Assembly (NCBI GenBank): GCA_046262315.1
Contig: JBHEMZ010000098.1
Coordinates: 1-5,048, forward strand
Source: JACVRM01 sp046262315
Lineage (GTDB): Bacteria > Actinomycetota > Thermoleophilia > Gaiellales > Gaiellaceae
Length of the DNA stretch: 5,048 nucleotides
Reading direction: 5' to 3'
The position numbers and the translations under genes are program-made. Shown here piece by piece: positions 1-4,911 of this stretch; the first letter of the stretch is position 1, and each line of letters starts with the position of its first letter. Under the pieces are notes generated by a model. That model ran no database searches and was not told the DNA's origin. It was given only the letters and a program-made list of their open reading frames with translations.

Positions 1-1
1 G

Positions 2-190
2 CTCCACGGCGAGGAAGGGCTGACCGTTCTCCTGACCACGCACTACATCGAGGAGGCGGAGGCCCTCTGCGAACGGGTCGCGCTCATCCGCGCAGGCAGG
101 ATCGTCGCCGAAGGGACGCCAGCTGAGCTCGTCGACCGCTACGGCGGCGAGCGGCTCGAGGACGCCTACCTCGAGGCGATGCGGGCATGA
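2..190 (+). CDS. ABC transporter ATP-binding protein, C-terminal part (DrrA-like)
   Basis: This is the last 62 codons of an ABC-transporter ATPase; the start, Walker A/B and the signature motif lie left of the window. Visible are the strand before the H-loop and the switch histidine (LLTTHYIEEAEALC, His at visible residue 14), followed by RVALIRAGRIVAEGTP, the usual end of an ABC nucleotide-binding domain. The tail ends LEDAYLEAMRA, as in ATPases paired with ABC-2 permeases of the drug/polyketide/lipid export type (DrrA, NodI). Its TGA overlaps the ATG of the permease (ATGA), so the two are translationally coupled and should form one exporter. It would power transport by ATP hydrolysis on the cytoplasmic face. 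The substrate cannot be told from this part. Confidence 0.93.
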   Translation, partial: LHGEEGLTVLLTTHYIEEAEALCERVALIRAGRIVAEGTPAELVDRYGGERLEDAYLEAMRA

Positions 191-969
191 GCACCGTCGA
201 GCTGCGCGTGGCCCAGCGCCGCGGAACGGTCGCGCTCGCCGGCCGCGAGGTCCGCCGCGTCCTCTCGCTCTGGACGCAGACGATTCTTCCGCCGGTGCTG
301 ACCGCCATGCTCTTCCTCGCGGTCTTCGGCGGCGCGCTCGGCGAGCGCATCCGGGAGATCGAGGGCACCCCCTATGTCGAGTTCATCCTGCCGGGTCTCC
401 TGGTCATGGCCGTCGCCTCGCAGACGTTCGGCAACAACTCCACGAGTCTCTTTCAGGCGAAGAGCGAGGGCTACATCGAAGACGTGCTCACGAGTCCGCT
501 TCGGCCGTGGCAGCTTGCGCTCGCCTACATGGCCGGCGGGCTTGTGCGCGGCTTGGCGGCCGCGCTCGCCGTGTTCGCGCTCGCCTGGCCCTTCGCCGAC
601 GGGATCGAGCGGCCGGCGGTCGCGCTCGTTTCGCTCGGGCTCACGGGACTCGTCTTCTCGGCGGTTGGCGTGATCACCGGTGTCTGGGCGGAGACGTTCG
701 ACCAGCACTCGTTCATTGCGAGCATCGTCATTACGCCGCTCGCGCTCGTCGGAGGCGTCTTCTACTCGGCGCGGACCCTGTCCGAGCCGTGGGAGACGCT
801 GACGAGATTCGATCCTCTCTACTACTTGGTCGACGCGACGAGGGCTGGTTTCACGGGCTTCCACGAGTCGCCGCTCTGGTTGTCGCTCGTCGTGACGGCG
901 CTCGTCGCGCTCGCGCTCTTCGCGGCGGCGAGCGCGCTGCTCGCGCGCGGGTGGCGGCTGAAGCCGTAG
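187..969 (+). CDS. ABC-2 type transporter permease (DrrB/NodJ-like)
   Basis: A 260-residue integral membrane protein, the usual size for ABC-2 permeases. Hydrophobic segments lie at about 32-50, 68-88, 116-136, 146-167, 176-196 and 232-254, giving six helices with a short cytoplasmic N-terminus. The conserved ABC-2 core is visible: ILPGLLVMAVASQTFGNN (67-84), the cytoplasmic coupling stretch EGYIEDVLTSPLRPWQLALA (94-113), and FDPLYYLVDATRAGFTG (208-224) before the last helix. These are typical of the DrrB/NodJ branch that exports drugs, polysaccharides or lipids. The start is the ATG inside the ATPase stop (ATGA overlap), and the protein presumably forms the membrane half of that exporter. 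A hairpin follows the stop at 974-996. The transported compound is unknown. Nothing in the gene looks damaged. Confidence 0.93.
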   Translation: MSTVELRVAQRRGTVALAGREVRRVLSLWTQTILPPVLTAMLFLAVFGGALGERIREIEGTPYVEFILPGLLVMAVASQTFGNNSTSLFQAKSEGYIEDVLTSPLRPWQLALAYMAGGLVRGLAAALAVFALAWPFADGIERPAVALVSLGLTGLVFSAVGVITGVWAETFDQHSFIASIVITPLALVGGVFYSARTLSEPWETLTRFDPLYYLVDATRAGFTGFHESPLWLSLVVTALVALALFAAASALLARGWRLKP

Positions 970-973
970 CGGG

Positions 974-996
974 TTGTCTGTTTGTGAAACAGGCAA
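974..996 (+). terminator. Stem-loop after the permease gene, possible terminator
   Basis: TTGTCTGTTT (974-983) pairs with AAACAGGCAA (987-996) around a 3-base GTG loop: ten pairs, one of them G-U. It begins five bases after the permease stop. No T-run follows, so it is not a textbook intrinsic terminator, although stem-loops without a T-run are common after genes in high-GC actinobacteria. Its AT-rich stem in a GC-rich region makes chance less likely. Confidence 0.5.
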
Positions 997-1056
997 TGAG
1001 GCGTGGCGCGTAGGCGGCTGGCGCTGAGAGTTGCGAGCGGCACACCAGGCGCGGCG

Positions 1057-1062
1057 TAGACT
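1057..1062 (+). promoter_or_regulatory. Possible -10 box for a leaderless SnoaL-like gene
   Basis: TAGACT fits the actinobacterial TANNNT -10 pattern and ends six bases before the GTG at 1069. Transcription would then start at or next to the start codon. No good Shine-Dalgarno sits at proper spacing before this GTG, which fits a leaderless transcript. A possible -35 (TTGCGA, 1031-1036) is 20 bases away, longer than usual. This is inference from pattern only. Confidence 0.3.
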
Positions 1063-1068
1063 GAGGTC

Positions 1069-1458
1069 GTGGCGATCGAGCCGATTCGCGCGGCCTACGA
1101 CGCTCTGGGTGATGGCGATGTCGACCCGCTCGTCTCGCTCATGGACGAGGAGATGGAGTGGCGCGGGCGACGGCGTGGCTTCCGTTTCTGGCGTCCACCT
1201 CCCTCTTGACACGGTCCTGATGAGGCCCGTGAGGTACTCACCGCAGGAATCAAATGGCACAGGCGGCACGGGGCCGCCGACTGGAAGTTGGAAGATGTGC
1301 GCGAAGCCGGCGAGCGGGTGGCTGTCGCCTACTCCTGGCGCTCGCCCGACGGCTCGCGCGTGAGCTGGGCGCAGGTCCTCACCTTGAGCGATGGGAAGAT
1401 CGTTGCGATGCGCGACTACGCCAGTCCGGCGCGCGCGCTCCGTGCCATGGGTGCGTAA
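1069..1458 (+). CDS. SnoaL/NTF2-like protein with in-frame TGA (candidate selenoprotein or pseudogene)
   Basis: A 129-codon frame for a SnoaL-like (NTF2-fold) protein, about the usual size for small single-domain members. The N-terminal part reads MAIEPIRAAYDALGDGDVDPLVSLM then EEMEWRGRRRGF (the typical helix pair and first strands). The C-terminal part has GERVAVAYSWRSPDG, VSWAQVLTLSDGKIVAMRDY and a short ASPARALRAMGA tail. Codon 47 (1207-1209) is TGA, and translation continues in the same frame as HGPDEAREVL without any shift. In relatives as I remember them this site reads S-C-H-G-P/R-x-E-A, so TGA stands for Cys. A hairpin follows the TGA (1215-1248). The GTG at 1069 is the first start after an in-frame TAG at 1057-1059. 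NTF2-fold proteins include cyclases, isomerases and binding proteins, so the specific role is unknown. If TGA is read as stop, only 46 residues are made and the fold is lost. Alternatives are a recent nonsense mutation or a sequence error. Confidence 0.72.
1215..1248 (+). promoter_or_regulatory. Hairpin after the SnoaL TGA, SECIS-like candidate
   Basis: Six bases after the TGA, TCCTG (1215-1219) can pair with CAGGA (1244-1248), and an inner stem GTGAG/CTCAC (1229-1233 with 1237-1241) closes a 3-base loop GTA. The loop begins 24 nt after the TGA. As I recall, bacterial SECIS searches require a small apical loop with a G in its first two bases at roughly this distance, and both conditions are met. 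A large 9-versus-2 internal loop separates the stems, and the inner stem coincides with ordinary Glu-Val-Leu codons, so this is only suggestive. Confidence 0.3.
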
Positions 1459-1502
1459 TTGTGCGGCTGCGGCACTGATCGGCTCCGCCCGCGTCTCCCG
1501 CG
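1459..1502. other. Short gap between convergent genes
   Basis: The SnoaL-like gene (plus) and the rhodanese-CBS gene (minus) converge here with 44 bases between their TAA stops. The gap is G/C-rich with weak GCGG/CCGC self-complementarity but no convincing terminator with a T-run on either strand. Confidence 0.5.
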
Positions 1503-2198
1503 TTAATCGCCGAGCTCTCGGCGGGCTTGCTCGGCGTCTTGCAGGGTCAGCAGGCCGACCAGCCGGCCGTCAGAAGTCGTGACCGGAAGAGTCGCCAGCT
1601 TCTGCCTTTGCATCCGCTCCACCACGTCGCGAAGGCGGGCGCTCGGGCGGATCGTGCTTGGACCGAGCGTCATCGCCTGCTCAGCCGTGACGTTCTCCCG
1701 GCCGCGGATCGCACGCCGCCCGAGCCTACCCAGGACGACACGGTGCTCGTCGACGACGAAGCAGGTGTCCCAGCCGGTCTCGTCTAGGCGCTCGCACACC
1801 TCGCGCAGCTGGTCGTGCGGTCGGCAGGTCGGGACGTCGGTACGGACGTGCGCTCCCGCTCGTGTCTCGCTTCCCTCCGCGCCTTCGAGCGGGAGTCCGG
1901 CGCTACCCCAGTCGGCCTTGCCGGCGACGTAGTCGTAGACCTGCTCGAAGCCGATGCTCTCGAGCCGCGACGCGGCTCGCGGGCTCATGTCTCACTGGTA
2001 GTCGTGGCAGTAGGCGGCGACCGGTCTGCTGCGGTTGAGCTGGCGTGTTGTCTCGCGGTCGAGTTCTTTGAGCGGGAGGTTGATCGCGTCCGGCAGGTGT
2101 TCGTTCTCGTACTCGGCGGCAGGCAGCACCTCGACCAGCTGCGCGTTTTCCTCGGTGAGCAGCCGCTGCAGCTCGTGACGGTCGATCGGCGTTGGCAT
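1503..2198 (-). CDS. Rhodanese + CBS-pair protein with in-frame TGA at a loop cysteine (candidate selenoprotein)
   Basis: A 231-codon frame with a rhodanese domain (about 1-105) and two CBS motifs (about 117-230). The rhodanese part has LVEVLPAAEYENEHLPDAINLPLKEL, then the active loop AAYCHDYQ-TGA-DMSPRAASRL, then GFEQVYDYVAGKADW. Cys64 is the expected catalytic cysteine. Codon 69 (1992-1994, TGA) is the last position of the C-x4-x loop, where relatives of this subfamily usually have Cys (CDxSPRAA pattern, from memory). The frame continues without a shift, and all conserved downstream segments remain. The CBS part reads TDVPTCRPHDQLREV, CFVVDEHRVVLGRL, TLGPSTIRPSARLRDVVERM and LPVTTSDGRLVGLLTLQDAE. 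Rhodaneses move sulfane sulfur via a persulfide, and CBS pairs often bind adenosyl ligands. The ATG overlaps the merB stop (TGATG), making it the last operon gene. If TGA stops translation, a 68-residue fragment results; an ATG two codons later could restart the rest. Full-length decoding would give a Cys64/Sec69 pair. Confidence 0.82.
1961..1979 (-). promoter_or_regulatory. Perfect hairpin after the rhodanese TGA, SECIS-like candidate
   Basis: On the minus strand CGAGCCGC pairs perfectly with GCGGCTCG around a 3-base loop GTC: eight pairs with no mismatch, inside coding sequence. The loop starts 20 nt after the TGA at 1992-1994 and its first base is G. Small apical loop, early G and this spacing are what I recall as the core of bacterial SECIS models. 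A further AGCC/GGCT pairing could extend the stem with an internal loop. GC-rich coding DNA does form hairpins by chance, so the position matters more than the stem itself. Confidence 0.42.
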
Positions 2199-2902
2199 CA
2201 GCTCTCGCTCAGAACGTCGCTGAAGACGGCCCGTCCGGCGGCGGCCGCATCGCGGATCGAGATCACGTTGCCCCGAACCTCCGGATGCTCGGCGAGCCAG
2301 TGCTCCGCGTTAGCCGAAGAGGCAAAGAAGTTCACTACCGGGCAGCAGCCGCAGCACGCGTCGCCCTGATGACGGATCGCGCCTGTGACGACGACTGCCG
2401 ACCCGGGCCACCACTCCGCGTCTCCGTCTGGGGCGACCCGCGCGCGGATCTCGGCCCGGCTGACGGGGTCGCGCGACTCGATCTCGATCGGCTCACCGAA
2501 CATCGACGCGACGCCGAGGGCGTCGATCGCGCACATCGCCTCCACCAGGTGCCCGCCGGGGAAGCGAACGCGGTGTGCGGTCGGACGACCCGAGAACGGG
2601 TAGGCGACGGTGATCTCGTCGTGAGCGCCGCGATGGACGAGGTCTTCGCGGGCGAGCGTCTCGAGCGCGTCTTCCGCGTCGATCGCGAGCCGCGCGGCCG
2701 CCGCGAGCATCTGCGTGCTGCTGGGTCGACCGTCGGTTGCGAACTGACGCAGGATCCAGACGTAGAGCTCGCGCTCCGCCGGGGCGAGGCGGGCGTGGCG
2801 GTTCGGGCCGAGCTTGGAGAGCGGAATCTCCGCCGCCGCCAGCGTCGCGGCCACGCCCGGCGCCAGCCGGCCTGGCTCGGTGGCTTTGGCGTCGACGCTC
2901 AC
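2198..2902 (-). CDS. merB: Alkylmercury (organomercurial) lyase MerB
   Basis: A 234-residue protein of the MerB family, which cleaves the carbon-mercury bond of organomercurials by protonolysis and releases Hg(II) in the cytoplasm. A winged-helix-like N-terminal region (about 35-110: ERELYVWILRQFATDGRPSS, LETLAREDLVHRG) precedes the catalytic core. The catalytic Cys and Asp are in EAMCAIDALG (Cys124, Asp127), matching Cys96/Asp99 of plasmid R831b MerB. The second catalytic cysteine is in DACCGCCPVVNFFASSANAEHWLAEHP, where Cys186/187 align with the Cys159 region (CCHVHFFAS in the classical enzyme). The C-terminus GNVISIRDAAAAGRAVFSDVL also fits. Length slightly exceeds the classical ~212 residues because of an N-terminal extension. 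The start is a GTG overlapping the stop of the thioredoxin-like gene (GTGA), with GAGG seven bases upstream. The CCGCC cluster, with two cysteines beyond the classical pair, is unusual. No merA is visible. Family call is firm; substrate range is inferred. Confidence 0.9.
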   Translation of the reverse strand: MSVDAKATEPGRLAPGVAATLAAAEIPLSKLGPNRHARLAPAERELYVWILRQFATDGRPSSTQMLAAAARLAIDAEDALETLAREDLVHRGAHDEITVAYPFSGRPTAHRVRFPGGHLVEAMCAIDALGVASMFGEPIEIESRDPVSRAEIRARVAPDGDAEWWPGSAVVVTGAIRHQGDACCGCCPVVNFFASSANAEHWLAEHPEVRGNVISIRDAAAAGRAVFSDVLSES

Positions 2903-3222
2903 GTCGCGGCCTCGATCAGCGCCTCACGGACCCAGTTCTCCTGCGGCTGCTCGGCGACGCCGCCCTCGCTCCGGTAGATGCGGCACGAGAGGGCGAAGTC
3001 ACGCCGCTCCTCCGCACCGGGCTCGACGTCCACGCCGTTGACCCGCAGGGTCGGGGAGCCGAGGAAGCGCAGCGCGGCGGCCGCGTCGGGGTCGGCGACT
3101 TCGACGAGTCGAATCTCGGCCTCGATTTGAAGCTGTGTGGCCACCCGCTCGACGAGCGCCCGCGCCGGCTCGTGGTTCGGGCAGCCCTCGAAGTAGAGGA
3201 TCTCGACGCGAGGCCGTCTCAT
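2899..3222 (-). CDS. Thioredoxin-like protein associated with merB
   Basis: A 107-residue thioredoxin-fold protein. The N-terminus is the first strand plus active-site turn, VEILYFEGCPNHEPARALVERV, with a single cysteine (Cys14) in a C-P-N-H site instead of CxxC. FLGSPTLRVNGVDVEPG (53-69) carries the cis-proline (Pro57). A second cysteine lies in FALSCRIYRSEGG (Cys80), a pattern typical of small thioredoxin-like proteins found beside merB or metal-resistance genes. It probably handles thiols or mercury-thiol adducts in the cytoplasm, but the exact reaction is not known to me. The ATG overlaps the repressor stop (ATGA) and its own TGA overlaps the merB GTG (GTGA), so it is translationally coupled on both sides. 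No signal peptide is present. Confidence 0.85.
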   Translation of the reverse strand: MRRPRVEILYFEGCPNHEPARALVERVATQLQIEAEIRLVEVADPDAAAALRFLGSPTLRVNGVDVEPGAEERRDFALSCRIYRSEGGVAEQPQENWVREALIEAAT

Positions 3223-3587
3223 CGCTTCGGCTCGATCCGGAAGCAGGCGGCGACGTGCTCTGCGTTGTCGGCCAGTAGCGACTCGGCCAGCTCGAGCATC
3301 GCCGCCACGCGAGGATCGGCGATCCTGTTGTAGACCGTGCGGCCCTCGCGACGCGCCTCGATGAAGCCGCACCAGCGCAAGCACGCGAGGTGATTGGACA
3401 CCTTCGGCTGCGGCAGTCCGAGCCGCTCCACCAGCGCGCCCACGCTCAGCTCGCCCTCGCTCTGCAGGAGCTCGAGGATTCGCAGCCGGCTCGGCTCACC
3501 GAGCCCGCGGAAGTACTTCGCCACCAGATCACTCGCCAGCGGCGCCGACGGAAGCCTGAACGGAGAAGCATCCACGACAGTGCTCAT
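3219..3587 (-). CDS. ArsR/SmtB-family metal-sensing repressor, CmtR-like
   Basis: A 122-residue winged-helix repressor. YFRGLGEPSRLRILELLQSEGELSVGALVERLGLPQPKVSNHLACLRWCGFIEARREGRTVYNRIAD (25-91) contains the HTH (about 48-72) and wing. Metal ligands are suggested by Cys69 and Cys73 in CLRWC at the end of the recognition helix, plus Cys115 near the C-terminus. The four-residue spacing and distant third cysteine match Mycobacterium CmtR (Cys57, Cys61, Cys102), a Cd/Pb sensor. The ELCVC site of classical ArsR is absent. It is the first gene of the operon, so it likely represses itself and the merB genes and releases DNA on binding a thiophilic metal; Hg(II), Cd(II) or Pb(II) are inferred candidates. 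An AT-rich promoter/operator lies directly upstream. The ATG at 3587 is probably leaderless; no Shine-Dalgarno precedes it. Confidence 0.9.
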   Translation of the reverse strand: MSTVVDASPFRLPSAPLASDLVAKYFRGLGEPSRLRILELLQSEGELSVGALVERLGLPQPKVSNHLACLRWCGFIEARREGRTVYNRIADPRVAAMLELAESLLADNAEHVAACFRIEPKR

Positions 3588-3594
3588 CTAGCGT

Positions 3595-3600
3595 CTTATA
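3595..3600 (-). promoter_or_regulatory. -10 box of the repressor/merB operon, leaderless start
   Basis: On the minus strand TATAAG ends seven bases before the repressor ATG, so transcription would begin at the A of the start codon. The stretch 3594-3620 is strikingly AT-rich compared with its surroundings. No convincing -35 is visible 16-18 bases upstream, consistent with a weak or repressor-shaped promoter. Confidence 0.5.
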
Positions 3601-3620
3601 TCAACATTTTCTGATGCATA
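3597..3620. promoter_or_regulatory. Candidate ArsR-family operator
   Basis: ATCA (3600-3603) and TGAT (3612-3615) form an inverted repeat with an 8-base centre, flanked by TAT and ATA at 3597-3599 and 3618-3620. ArsR/SmtB operators are typically imperfect AT-rich palindromes with TCA/TGA-containing half-sites. This one overlaps the proposed -10 box of the repressor gene, so binding would block RNA polymerase and give autoregulation. The dyad is short and imperfect, so the exact borders are uncertain. Confidence 0.5.
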
Positions 3621-3627
3621 GCGCGCA

Positions 3628-4011
3628 TTAGGCGCCAGGGGGACGTGCGATTGCGAGCTCGAGACGCCGCTCTTGGGCGAGCAGGCGCGGCAGCGGCAGG
3701 CCGAGCATCGCGATTCGCCGCCAGGATGACGAAGATCCCGGCTGCAATCTCGAGCGGTCGTCGGTTGGCGATCAAGGCGTTTCCGAACCAGGCAACACCG
3801 GCGCCGAGGGCGACGAACATGGAGCCAAAACCCGCCACGAAGGCCGCGGTCGACGCGACGACGCGCCCGGGTCGCGCACCGAGATCGTCGAAGCCGATCC
3901 CGGAGACGAAGGAAAGGTATCCCGGCACGAGCGGCAAGACGCAGGGCGACGTGACGAGACGAAGCCGGCCGCAAACGCGATCGCAAGCCCCGCCGGACCG
4001 AGCTCGATCAT
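3628..4011 (-). pseudogene. ccdA: ccdA-like cytochrome c biogenesis/thiol transporter, frameshifted half-gene
   Basis: Remains of a CcdA/DsbD-type membrane protein, which passes electrons from cytoplasmic thioredoxin to extracytoplasmic thiols. The start ATG at 4011 gives MIELGPAGLAIAFAAGFVS. The frame is then lost at about 3956-3957 by one missing base. The next frame gives VTSPCVLPLVPGYLSFVSG (family hallmark with the conserved Cys) and two further membrane segments up to AAGIFVILA. A second shift (one extra base, about 3712-3722) returns to the first frame for MLGLPLPRLLAQERRLELAI and a TAA at 3628-3630. The two shifts cancel. Even when repaired, the product is about 128 residues with three helices. 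Full CcdA is about twice that and has a second Cys-bearing half, so the 3' half is missing, ending just before the repressor promoter. Either the gene is decayed or the sequence has indel errors. The family call is firm. Confidence 0.82.
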
Positions 4012-4044
4012 GTCGCTCGTCTCGCCCCACGTCGGCCCATGCGG

Positions 4045-4611
4045 CTAGGCGGTCACTCGCTCTCTCGCCTCGGGGCGGTCGGTACCGCGCCCGGGCTCGA
4101 CTACGGTCCGAGTCGCGGCCGCGCCGGCGCCGATCAGGAATGGGACGAGCAGGAGTCCGAAGACCGCGTGGATGAAGACCTCGAAGCCCTGGTCTGGACC
4201 GCTCGGGTTCGTGAACCAGGGGAAGAGGGTGCGCCCGAGGATCTGGAAGTTGACGACGTAGAGCAGGAGCCCGTAGACGACGCCGGCCGCCAGGAGGATG
4301 CCTGCACGGCGTGGGAGAACCGAGACGAGCAGCGCGAAGACGATGCCGAAGGCCGCTGCGAGCGTCAGGTGGGTAACGAGCCCGACGACGACGTTGTCGG
4401 GGCTTGGAACGGGCTCGTCCTGCCCGTGGAAGATGGTCGAGATGTCGATCATCGGCGCGACGGCGGGGAGTCCTTTGGTCGTCACGTAGCCCATCGTCGC
4501 GATCAGAAAGACGAGGCCGGAGACGAGGCCAGCGGTCGCGCCGCGGCTGGTGCGCTCTCCGAGGCCGGCAAGCTCTGGGCGTCGGACGTGGTCAGAGATC
4601 CAGTACGGCAT
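4045..4611 (-). CDS. Four-helix membrane protein of unknown function
   Basis: A 188-residue protein with hydrophobic segments at about 24-44, 74-98, 104-122 and 144-164, a charged N-terminus and a hydrophilic tail rich in Arg and Glu. Conserved-looking features are VVVGLVTHLTLAAAFGIVFA (75-94) with an intramembrane His, and LYVVNFQILGRTLFPWFTN (117-135) followed by DQGFEVFIHAVFGLLLVPF. The NFQ...FP...FEV.H..FG pattern resembles small membrane proteins sometimes labelled sodium:proline symporter in databases, a label the size does not support. I do not know its function. The start is the ATG at 4611, preceded by AGGAG six bases upstream; an in-frame GTG at 4635 is less well placed. It sits 33 bases before the ccdA remnant on the same strand, so the two may once have been co-transcribed. 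The link to mercury genes is by position only. Confidence 0.78.
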   Translation of the reverse strand: MPYWISDHVRRPELAGLGERTSRGATAGLVSGLVFLIATMGYVTTKGLPAVAPMIDISTIFHGQDEPVPSPDNVVVGLVTHLTLAAAFGIVFALLVSVLPRRAGILLAAGVVYGLLLYVVNFQILGRTLFPWFTNPSGPDQGFEVFIHAVFGLLLVPFLIGAGAAATRTVVEPGRGTDRPEARERVTA

Positions 4612-4874
4612 CGCTTCTCCTCTCGGCGGTGACACGACGAAAGGTTCGATGCGATGTCGCTACGAGTCGATTCGTGGACTGGAGTTGCTTACGCAGGACA
4701 CCTCCTAGTGCAGTGCCCACACAATCGGCTTCAGCCCGCTTTAAGGCGTGCGCCGGCACAGCAGCTTCACAAAGTCTGAAGGGGCGCCAGATGTAGCTCG
4801 CCGGTCTGGCGGCGAGGATTGCGACGACGGTCCGGGCTTTGCACCACTTGAATCCGCCCTCTCGCGGTGTGTCG

Positions 4875-4891
4875 CGATCCAACCGGGATCG
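4875..4891. repeat. Short inverted repeat
   Basis: CGATCC (4875-4880) and GGATCG (4886-4891) are perfectly complementary around a five-base AACCG loop. No T-run follows on either strand. Its role is unknown; it could be part of a terminator or a protein-binding site in the non-coding stretch. Confidence 0.35.
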
Positions 4892-4911
4892 AAGCCTGAC
4901 GCTTTGACCGG

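Noticed and set aside
970..1056. An additional small gene between the permease and the SnoaL-like gene
   Set aside because: No frame has a start with ribosome site and credible protein text; only the hairpin and a weak promoter are seen.
166..1269. Long minus-strand open frame of 367 codons across the permease gene
   Set aside because: The translation is almost only Arg, Glu, Asp and Ala without fold or family, the usual antisense shadow of GC-rich genes. The plus strand here encodes a clear ABC-2 permease.
1210..1458. A frameshift as the cause of the broken SnoaL-like gene
   Set aside because: The TGA at 1207 and the TAA at 1456 are both in frame with the GTG at 1069, and the protein text is continuous, so it is a codon-level interruption and not an indel.
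1986..2198. Treating the rhodanese and the CBS part as two separate genes
   Set aside because: They share one frame, the break lies inside the rhodanese active loop, and conserved rhodanese sequence continues after the TGA (SPRAASRLES, VYDYVAGKADW). An ATG two codons after the TGA could allow restart but cannot make a complete rhodanese fold.
2192..2977. Plus-strand open frame of 261 codons opposite merB
   Set aside because: It is the antisense of merB and part of the thioredoxin-like gene, with Arg/Asp-rich text and no recognisable domain.
2..3587. General reassignment of TGA in this organism
   Set aside because: TGA ends at least four genes here at the expected place with overlapping starts (188-190, 2198-2200, 2899-2901, 3219-3221).
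4636..4660. GGTTCGA motif resembling a tRNA T-loop
   Set aside because: The flanking bases do not form a five-pair T stem and no acceptor or anticodon arm can be drawn. I found no tRNA, including no tRNA-Sec, in the window.
4592..4882. Minus-strand open frame of 96 codons upstream of the membrane-protein gene
   Set aside because: It overlaps the membrane-protein start in another frame, has no recognisable family, and the AGGAGGTG within it is too close to its GTG and not followed by a good start at normal spacing.
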